Source: JBLIDK01 sp047632595 (lineage in GTDB: Bacteria; Bacteroidota; Bacteroidia; Sphingobacteriales; Sphingobacteriaceae). Taken from it: 41,373 nt of DNA. Within the stretch, counting starts at the first letter, position 1. Each line of letters opens with the position of its first letter. Below are positions 36,130 to 41,373 of this stretch, one piece after another. The notes beneath the pieces were generated by a model that made no database searches, was not told where the DNA came from, and worked only from the letters and a program-made list of their open reading frames with translations. The translations under genes were made by a program, and so were the position numbers. The stretch lies in the NCBI GenBank assembly GCA_047632595.1, contig JBLIDK010000017.1, positions 1 through 41,373 on the forward strand, in the 5' to 3' direction.

Positions 36130-36264
36130 CAAATAAGTGACGAACTAATTTCTTGTCAAGGAGCGAAACAACATATAGATGGCTATTACAAACCAGACAC
36201 CAAATTGGTAAGTCAAACATTCCGTCCAAGTACTACGCTTAATGAGTTGATTGATGGGTTTTAA
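36130..36264 (+). repeat. Duplicated 3' end of icd, copy 2
   Basis: This copy encodes QISDELISCQGAKQH, then IDGYYKPDTKLVSQTFRPST and TLNELIDGF, the last 44 residues of isocitrate dehydrogenase, and ends at its own TAA. It matches 31209-31343 at 124 of 135 bases. Five amino-acid changes (E to K, A to T, L to F, R to T, A to E) suggest relaxed selection. No start codon or upstream icd sequence is attached; a decayed foreign gene precedes it. Confidence 0.9.
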
Positions 36265-36653
36265 TATACTATCTGGGAATTCTTATTCTATCGTAACCGT
36301 AATCAAGTAGTTTTCTCTATAATCATGAAGAGAAACTCCAGTACACCTCAACTTCGCTGTAAAATTCTCACCTAATGCAAAATTAGAGTTTGTTGTCACA
36401 ACAATGAGGTCATCTAATGTAGTAGCCACAATCGTTTCTCCTTGAGAGAAAGCTGCTATTGGTGCAACACATCTAAATTATAAGCGCAATCTTTGAAGTT
36501 TCACGAATTTTAAATTATAAAAACGTAAAAGCGGTTTCTGGAGTTTTAAAGTTCATAAAAAAGACATTGAATCCAATTATAAAGTTTCAAAATTAATTTA
36601 TACTAAGTTAACATCTAGCACGTTAGATTAAACGAAACCAAAATTTATGAAAC
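36265..36653. other. Gap with a minus-strand ORF fragment
   Basis: These 389 bases contain no complete gene. On the minus strand an open frame from 36477 down to a TAA at 36283-36285 encodes 64 residues with plausible coding character (FRCVAPIAAFSQ, TIVATTLDDLIVVTTN, FTAKLRCTGVSLHDYREN). It has no ATG and a stop lies immediately upstream, so it looks like the 3' remnant of a lost gene; I do not recognise it. Bases 36478-36653 are AT-rich with no evident promoter match for the gene at 36654. Confidence 0.35.
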
Positions 36654-37112
36654 ATGAAAATGACAACACTAACAATTATTCTTACCCTCAGCTTATTTGC
36701 CTGTAAAAAGGAGAATGTCGTTGAACAGCCCTCACCTAAATTTGAAACCAAAACTATCGCCCAGAGTGAACTATATGGCAATGGGAACGAAGGAATAGTA
36801 AAACAAAATTTAGTAATCTCGAATGATGAAGACTGGGCTAATATAATGGCTCAAATGGATTCAGTAAATGATGTTTCGAGCAGTTTTTCCGAAACAGATG
36901 TGGACTTTACGAAGTACCAGATAGTAGCATCATTTGATGAGGTTAAAAGTAGTGGAGGACACTCACTAGTATTGGACATAGAGGAAAAAACTTCAACTAT
37001 TGAAATTACCGTTACACATGTTATGGGTGATGGTATAACTACATCTGTTATGAATCAACCTTTTAATTTAATAAAAGTATCGAAAGACAGCAGGGAAGTT
37101 GTTTTTAAATAG
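36654..37112 (+). CDS. PrcB-like lipoprotein
   Basis: A 152-residue lipoprotein (lipobox LFAC, Cys17) whose C-terminal half resembles the PrcB C-terminal domain. The match lies in YQIVASFDEVKSSGGHSLVL, then IEITVTHVMGDGITTSVMNQ and PFNLIKV, following the 'SGG..I.I..I' and 'QPY.ivk' pattern. In Treponema, PrcB is part of a surface protease complex, but most members of the family are of unknown role and there is no protease gene nearby. The ATG at 36654 is preferred; the ATG at 36647 is out of frame. A bidirectional terminator follows. Confidence 0.7.
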   Translation: MKMTTLTIILTLSLFACKKENVVEQPSPKFETKTIAQSELYGNGNEGIVKQNLVISNDEDWANIMAQMDSVNDVSSSFSETDVDFTKYQIVASFDEVKSSGGHSLVLDIEEKTSTIEITVTHVMGDGITTSVMNQPFNLIKVSKDSREVVFK

Positions 37113-37151
37113 GTCAAAAGTACGTCTAGTTTTGACAGATTTTAATCACAA

Positions 37152-37185
37152 AAAAAGCCCTTTCAACTAAATGAAAGGGCTTTTT
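37152..37185. terminator. Bidirectional terminator
   Basis: AAAAAGCCCTTTCA (37152-37165) and its exact complement (37172-37185) enclose a 6-base loop, giving an A-run / T-run on both sides. It serves both the plus-strand PrcB-like gene and the convergent minus-strand S-adenosylhomocysteinase gene. Confidence 0.9.
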
Positions 37186-37202
37186 ACAAATTTTAATTGA
37201 TA

Positions 37203-38510
37203 CTAGTATCTGTAGTACTCTGGCTTATAAGGGCCTTCAACAGCTACACCAATATAATCAGCTTGATCTTTAGATAAGGCTTCTAACTCAACACCAATTT
37301 TACCAAGGTGAAGTCTAGCTACTTTCTCGTCTAAATGTTTTGGCAATACATACACTTCGTTTTTATAACTTGATGTGTTTATCCAAAGTTCTAATTGAGC
37401 TAAAACTTGGTTAGTAAATGAATTAGACATAACAAATGAAGGGTGTCCAGTTCCACATCCTAAATTCACTAATCTACCTTCAGCTAAGATGATAACATCT
37501 TTACCTTTTAACGTGTAAATATCAACCTGTGGCTTTACTTCGTTTTTGGTAGCTCCGTGGTTGTCATTTAACCAAGCCATGTCTATTTCATTATCGAAAT
37601 GACCAATGTTACAAACAATAGTCTTGTCTTTCATTGCTTCGAAATGACGACCTACAATAATGTCCTTATTTCCAGTAGTCGTAACAACAATGTCTACATT
37701 ACCTACAACTGAATCTAATTTTTTCACTTCAAATCCGTCCATTGCAGCTTGTAAAGCACAAATTGGATCAATTTCAGTAACAATTACTCGTGCTCCTGCT
37801 CCTCTTAATGATGCAGCAGAACCTTTACCAACATCTCCGTAACCACAAACAACAGCTACTTTTCCAGCCATCATTACATCAGTTGCTCTACGTATAGCAT
37901 CTACTAACGACTCTTTGCAACCGTACTTATTATCGAATTTAGATTTTGTTACTGAATCGTTTACGTTAATAGCTGGCATAACAAGAGTTCCGTTTTTCAT
38001 TCTCTCGTATAAACGGTGAACACCAGTAGTAGTTTCTTCAGAAAGACCTTTAATATCTTTCGTTAACTCAGGGTGTTTATCAAATACCATGTTTGTTAAG
38101 TCACCACCATCATCCAATATCATATTTAAAGGTTTATCCCCTTCAAATCCGAAAATAGTTTGCTCGATACACCAATCAAAATCTTCTTCTGATAATCCTT
38201 TCCATGCAAATACAGAAACTCCTGCTTTTGCTACTGCAGCAGCCGCTTGGTCTTGTGTTGAAAAGATGTTACAAGATGACCATCTTACTTCTGCACCTAA
38301 TTCTACTAATGTTTCAATTAATACTGCAGTTTGAATTGTCATGTGAAGACATCCAGCTATTCTAGCACCTTTAAGTGGTTTTGAATCACCGAATTCTGTA
38401 CGTAGTGCCATTAAACCTGGCATTTCTGCTTCAGCTAATACAATCTCTTTTCTTCCCCAGTCGGCAAGTGTTATGTCTTTTACCTTAAAATCTTCCACTA
38501 AAGTTGTCAT
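37203..38510 (-). CDS. ahcY: S-adenosyl-L-homocysteine hydrolase
   Basis: Splits S-adenosylhomocysteine into adenosine and homocysteine, regenerating the methyl cycle and relieving inhibition of methyltransferases. The 435 residues match the usual bacterial length. The N-terminus has ADWGRKEIVLAEAEMPGLMA and GCLHMTIQTAVLIETL. The NAD-binding glycine motif is VVCGYGDVGKGSA. NIGHFDNEID and the C-terminal PKHLDEKVARLHLGKIG, then YKPEYYRY, are characteristic. It has its own well-formed promoter and shares a bidirectional terminator at its end. Confidence 0.98.
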   Translation of the reverse strand: MTTLVEDFKVKDITLADWGRKEIVLAEAEMPGLMALRTEFGDSKPLKGARIAGCLHMTIQTAVLIETLVELGAEVRWSSCNIFSTQDQAAAAVAKAGVSVFAWKGLSEEDFDWCIEQTIFGFEGDKPLNMILDDGGDLTNMVFDKHPELTKDIKGLSEETTTGVHRLYERMKNGTLVMPAINVNDSVTKSKFDNKYGCKESLVDAIRRATDVMMAGKVAVVCGYGDVGKGSAASLRGAGARVIVTEIDPICALQAAMDGFEVKKLDSVVGNVDIVVTTTGNKDIIVGRHFEAMKDKTIVCNIGHFDNEIDMAWLNDNHGATKNEVKPQVDIYTLKGKDVIILAEGRLVNLGCGTGHPSFVMSNSFTNQVLAQLELWINTSSYKNEVYVLPKHLDEKVARLHLGKIGVELEALSKDQADYIGVAVEGPYKPEYYRY

Positions 38511-38541
38511 ATATTATTCTAATTGTTTCTTTAATTAACCG

Positions 38542-38572
38542 CAAAATTACCAATATTGTTTGTCAAATTCAA
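38542..38572 (-). promoter_or_regulatory. Promoter of ahcY
   Basis: On the minus strand TTG (38570-38572) is followed after 20 bases by TAATTTTG (38542-38549), matching the Bacteroidetes TTG-N17-23-TAnnTTTG consensus about 32 bases before the ATG. Confidence 0.6.
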
Positions 38573-38604
38573 TAATTTGGGCAAACAACTTGGTAATAAT
38601 TCAG

Positions 38605-38632
38605 TTGTGCTAGTATATAATCGTTATTTTTG
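38605..38632 (+). promoter_or_regulatory. Promoter of the bacilliredoxin gene
   Basis: TTG (38605-38607), a 17-base spacer and TATTTTTG (38625-38632) match the Bacteroidetes consensus, 23 bases before the ATG at 38655. It is divergent from and close to the ahcY promoter. Confidence 0.65.
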
Positions 38633-38654
38633 CACAAATAAATTAGAGTAAAAA

Positions 38655-39074
38655 ATGAGTACTTATCCTGAATATATGGTCGCTCCTATGCGCCAAGAGA
38701 TGACAGATGTTGGTTTTAAAGAACTTAAAACTGCACAAGATGTTGAAAGTGAAGTGAAGAAAGAAGGCACAACTATGCTGTTTGTAAATTCTGTATGTGG
38801 CTGTGCCGCTGGAAGTGCAAGACCTGGTGTTAGATCTGCAATTGAGAAGTCTTCTAAAAAGCCTTCTAACCTTACCACAGTCTTTGCTGGTATGGAAAAA
38901 GAAGCAGTAGATAAAGCACGTGAAATGATGGTTCCTTACCCTCCATCTTCACCAGCTATTGCTTTATTTAAAAACGGTGAGTTAGTTCACATGATTGAAA
39001 GAATGCAAATTGAAGGCCGTTCTGCAGATATGATTTCAGCTGCACTAGAGCAAGCTTTTGAAGAGTATTGCTAG
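38655..39074 (+). CDS. Bacilliredoxin, BrxA/BrxB (YphP/YqiW) family
   Basis: A 139-residue thioredoxin-fold protein with the CGC active site (FVNSVCGCAAG, Cys48 and Cys50) instead of the classical CxxC. In Bacillus the BrxA/BrxB proteins remove bacillithiol from mixed disulfides. Many Bacteroidetes have homologues, and some use bacillithiol. The family's MVAPMRQE start and the YPPSSPAIALF cis-Pro region are seen. It is a single-gene transcript, with promoter at 38605-38632 and a strong terminator after it. Confidence 0.93.
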   Translation: MSTYPEYMVAPMRQEMTDVGFKELKTAQDVESEVKKEGTTMLFVNSVCGCAAGSARPGVRSAIEKSSKKPSNLTTVFAGMEKEAVDKAREMMVPYPPSSPAIALFKNGELVHMIERMQIEGRSADMISAALEQAFEEYC

Positions 39075-39092
39075 TATTTTTTAAACACATTT

Positions 39093-39128
39093 AAAAAGCA
39101 TCATTGGTTAATACCAATGATGCTTTTT
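39093..39128 (+). terminator. Terminator of the bacilliredoxin gene
   Basis: A 16-bp perfect stem (39093-39108 and 39113-39128) with a 4-base loop and a T-run at its end; the stem starts 18 bases after the stop codon. Confidence 0.9.
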
Positions 39129-39433
39129 TTATACACTTGTCTGTACCTACAATATTCAAACACCATAAATTAATCCGTGTCAGAGACACTGCTACTCATT
39201 TAATCTTTTTGTTACCAATCATCATTCTTGCAGGTCCTTTCGACTCGGATTTATAATGGAATTAAAATAGCAATTAGAGCTAAAGCCCTGACCCGATAGG
39301 CGTCGGGACGAAGGGAGAAATCTTCCTTCAAATTTACACAAAACGCAAAAGCGAGGAGATGGATTTAAGCTATTTCAATTGCGTCATCGTAAAGCTTCAG
39401 AGCAAGTGGTTTTAATTGTTATTACTGCTCTCC
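39129..39433. other. Gene-free region with structured GC-rich element
   Basis: No ORF is supported here. A nested stem at 39286-39315 (CCCT / AGGG outside, CCCGA / TCGGG inside) stands out from AT-rich surroundings. It resembles the CCCGA-TCGGG intergenic elements repeated in many Flavobacteriia. The region also contains the first copy of a 19-base direct repeat. Confidence 0.45.
39146..39164. repeat. 19-bp direct repeat, copy 1
   Basis: The sequence CCTACAATATTCAAACACC is repeated exactly at 39633-39651, 487 bases away and in the same orientation. The two copies flank the structured element and the decayed T9SS tail. Confidence 0.85.
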
Positions 39434-39646
39434 TTAAGGAATATTTCTCTCTTCGTTATACTCCGTTCGAAAGGACAACGTGGGGATGGAACATACATCT
39501 ACAACCTCTAGGCTATGTTCACCTTCTTCTTGTATCTCTAAATGGATAGTAGTGCTTTGGTCATATGGATTTTGATATCCTCCATTTTCATCAATAAGGC
39601 AAGTCATACGGTAATAGAAGGACACTAATACTCCTACAATATTCAA
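39434..39646 (-). pseudogene. Decayed copy of a T9SS C-terminal domain
   Basis: The minus strand encodes ENGGYQNPYDQSTTIHLEIQ followed by EEGEHSLEVVDV. This matches VHPNPYHHSTTIHLEILEGS and EYSLEVVDVLG at the end of the neighbouring large protein. At DNA level 39495-39571 matches 39819-39895 at 66 of 77 bases by manual alignment, 324 bases apart. After VVDV the frame is lost. The upstream sequence (from a TTG) is not like a gene start. It is a partial duplication of a 3' end, no longer functional. Confidence 0.65.
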
Positions 39647-39651
39647 ACACC
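39633..39651. repeat. 19-bp direct repeat, copy 2
   Basis: Exact match to 39146-39164. It overlaps the upstream edge of the decayed T9SS tail. Confidence 0.85.
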
Positions 39652-39661
39652 TTCCAGTAGT

Positions 39662-41373
39662 TTACCGTATGGACTCTACCTTATTTACCTTTAACAACTT
39701 CCCGTTTTGTTTTAACAAAATAAACTGTGTTCTAACGGCTTGTGATTCTAATGTTAAGTAGAAATTACCTGTTGCTAAGTGTTTTGATGGCATTAGCGTC
39801 TGTATTTTTCGTCCTAAAACATCCACTACCTCTAAGCTGTATTCACTTCCTTCTAGTATCTCTAAATGGATAGTGGTGCTGTGGTGATATGGATTAGGAT
39901 GAACCTCTAATTTTGCATCAAAAAGTTGCTTGTCATATATTCCTGTGAGTTGTTCGCAGTTCGTTCCTGAATAAGTGCTGCCATCCACATTTATTGTACA
40001 TTCCGTGGTGTCTATTCCACATGGATTTTCTACAATTAACTGTATAGTATATATACCAAGTTGATTAAAGAAATGAACTGGGTTTTGATTGCCTTTTACG
40101 TTTTCCGTTCTATCTCCAAAGCTCCATTCCCAATCGGTAACATTATTCAAGCCGAATCCCCTAAATGTTACCTCTAGGTTTTTTACTTCGTAAAGGAAAG
40201 AGGCTATTGGTAGTGGATCAACTGTTACTTCAACGGTCGTTAAGTTTGAACATGTTGTTGAATCGTTAATTACTTCCACCTCGTAGGTAGTTTGTTCTGT
40301 TGCACTAACCACAACTTGTGCTCCAGTTCCAACCACTGCCCCTCCTTGCTCACTCCAAGTGTAAGTATGTCCCGCTTGTGGGTTACTTACCTCTAAAGTG
40401 GTTTCTTCATTTAGGCAAATAGTTACTTCAGATGCCACTACAGCAATACTTGGTCTTGGATTCACCACAATATCTATAGTGCCTTCACTTACACAACCAT
40501 TACTGGAAGTTGCGCTTAAAGAGTAAGTTCCTCCATCAAGCAAAGTGGCTCTTGTCACCAAAGGTGATTGTTCTTTACTTTTAAATCCATTTGGCCCGGT
40601 CCAAAGGTAAGATTGAGCACTTTCTGTTGTAAAAGATAAATCCTCTCCCTCACAGATGTTATTAGCTATTATCTGTGCGTTAACTTTAAAGGTGTCCAAG
40701 ACAAACACTTTTGCCGTTTGCACTGCGCTATTTCCCGATAAGTCTTCTGCGTATAACGTCACTAGCACATAATCTAAGTTGGTATGGAAACAATTAAACT
40801 GAATATCAGAGGAATCAATATATAACAACTCTATACCGCAGTTGTCCCAAGAACCATCATCAATATCCTTAGCACTGATCTTTTTTGTCCTTGAACTATC
40901 TAAATAAATTGTTATGTCTTTAGTATTTACAACTGGCTTAATCGTGTCTAACACCGTAACGCTAACTGTTTTGCTTGCTGAATTGCCGCTTGAATCAACC
41001 GCTGTAAAGGTAATTTCGTTGGTGGCTATGTCGTCACAATCAAAAACATACTGGCTTAATCCAAGGCTCGCTAACCCACAAGCATCGTTGGTTCCGTTGT
41101 CCAGCGATAAACTATCTAAGCTAGCCGTACCATTAGCATCTAAATATAAGATGGTGTCCTTTGTTAATAAAATCGGTTTAATACTGTCTAAGACCGTAAC
41201 GCTAACTGTTTTGCTTATTTGGTTGTTGTTTACATCAACCGCTGAAAAGATGATTTCGTTGGCCTCGCCTATGTCGTTACAGCTAAAGGCATACTGACTT
41301 AAGCCAAGGCTCGCTAATCCACAAGCATCGTTGGTTCCGTTGTCCAGCGATAAACTATCTAAGCTAGCCGTAC
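39662..41373 (-). CDS. Very large secreted repeat protein, 5' end beyond window
   Basis: The minus-strand frame is open from the right edge to a TAA at 39662, so about 570 residues are in view and the true start lies outside; a GTG at 40954 is only an internal Val. Order from the edge: two 81-residue repeats of the HYR/cadherin-like kind (SLDNGTNDACGLASLGLSQY ... SKTVSVTVLD.IKP), a third divergent unit (WDNCGIELLYIDSSDI), an Ig-like domain (SYLWTGPNGFKSKEQS), a second Ig-like domain, a PKD domain (WEWSFGDRTENVKGN) and a type-A T9SS sorting domain (LEVHPNPYHHSTTIHLEILE). A typical large surface or secreted adhesin. Confidence 0.85.
   Translation of the reverse strand, partial: TASLDSLSLDNGTNDACGLASLGLSQYAFSCNDIGEANEIIFSAVDVNNNQISKTVSVTVLDSIKPILLTKDTILYLDANGTASLDSLSLDNGTNDACGLASLGLSQYVFDCDDIATNEITFTAVDSSGNSASKTVSVTVLDTIKPVVNTKDITIYLDSSRTKKISAKDIDDGSWDNCGIELLYIDSSDIQFNCFHTNLDYVLVTLYAEDLSGNSAVQTAKVFVLDTFKVNAQIIANNICEGEDLSFTTESAQSYLWTGPNGFKSKEQSPLVTRATLLDGGTYSLSATSSNGCVSEGTIDIVVNPRPSIAVVASEVTICLNEETTLEVSNPQAGHTYTWSEQGGAVVGTGAQVVVSATEQTTYEVEVINDSTTCSNLTTVEVTVDPLPIASFLYEVKNLEVTFRGFGLNNVTDWEWSFGDRTENVKGNQNPVHFFNQLGIYTIQLIVENPCGIDTTECTINVDGSTYSGTNCEQLTGIYDKQLFDAKLEVHPNPYHHSTTIHLEILEGSEYSLEVVDVLGRKIQTLMPSKHLATGNFYLTLESQAVRTQFILLKQNGKLLKVNKVESIR
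40888..41373 (-). repeat. Tandem 243-bp repeat in the surface protein gene
   Basis: Two head-to-tail units of 243 bases (81 codons) start at 41373 and 41130 on the minus strand. The first 75 or so bases of each are nearly identical, differing at only a few third positions. The later parts diverge. More units are expected beyond the window edge. Confidence 0.85.

Noticed and set aside
40914..41297. 127-codon plus-strand ORF at the right edge
   Set aside because: Complement of the tandem repeat of the surface protein; its apparent repeats derive from that gene.
40888..41373. CRISPR or other spaced repeat array
   Set aside because: The unit is 243 bp, in frame, and encodes a protein repeat; there are no short repeats with unique spacers.

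Overview
The window reads as a chromosomal segment of a low-GC member of the Bacteroidetes, probably Flavobacteriia or the Crocinitomicaceae-like relatives. The evidence is a complete Na+-translocating NADH:quinone reductase operon with its flavin transferase, several proteins ending in type IX secretion (T9SS) sorting domains, a T9SS plug-like protein, a gliding-motility-type C-terminal domain, promoters of the TTG / TAnnTTTG kind, weak Shine-Dalgarno sites and an early crtI-crtB carotenoid pair. The species cannot be named from sequence alone. I see no tRNA, rRNA, CRISPR array, transposase or integrase.

Layout. Positions 262-7069 (minus) hold nqrABCDEF followed, after a terminator, by apbE. 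Positions 7167-10877 hold a convergent pair: a T9SS plug-like protein and a large PKD / CHU_C surface protein. Positions 10917-14110 (minus) hold the NAD(P)HX repair enzyme, a T9SS-sorted protein and a small lipoprotein. Positions 14269-16906 (plus) are a translationally coupled trio: polysaccharide deacetylase-like, FemAB/GNAT-like, DinB-like. A broken VOC-family gene and a DUF255 thioredoxin-like protein converge at about 17380. Positions 19650-23849 hold a histidine-kinase remnant, a sigma factor, crtI, crtB and a small secreted protein. A secreted propeller-like gene split by one in-frame stop follows at 23884-25554. Positions 25833-28026 (plus) are fabD, a methyltransferase and a PAP2 phosphatase, converging with mazG. 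Then come a 60-residue four-cysteine membrane protein and monomeric NADP-isocitrate dehydrogenase (29118-31343).

The least ordinary part is 31344-36653. The last 135 bp of the isocitrate dehydrogenase gene occur a second time at 36130-36264, 92% identical, joined to the end of an unrelated decayed gene. Between the two copies lie a truncated lipoprotein gene, a 1240-residue beta-helix T9SS protein and that multiply frameshifted pseudogene. This looks like a scarred insertion or rearrangement hotspot. A second scar lies at 39129-39661: a decayed copy of a T9SS C-terminal domain, a structured intergenic element and a 19-bp direct repeat sit next to a very large tandem-repeat surface protein that runs off the right edge. 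Between the scars lie a PrcB-like lipoprotein, S-adenosylhomocysteinase and a bacilliredoxin.

Together the intact genes describe aerobic sodium-based respiration (Nqr, ApbE and possibly a small maturation factor), central metabolism and housecleaning (Idh, Nnr, MazG, SAHH, bacilliredoxin), lipid and pigment synthesis (FabD, CrtI/CrtB), and a secreted adhesin-type repertoire under turnover. I did not find a clearly new multi-gene system. The best leads are the duplicated idh tail, the small four-cysteine protein and the number of freshly broken genes.
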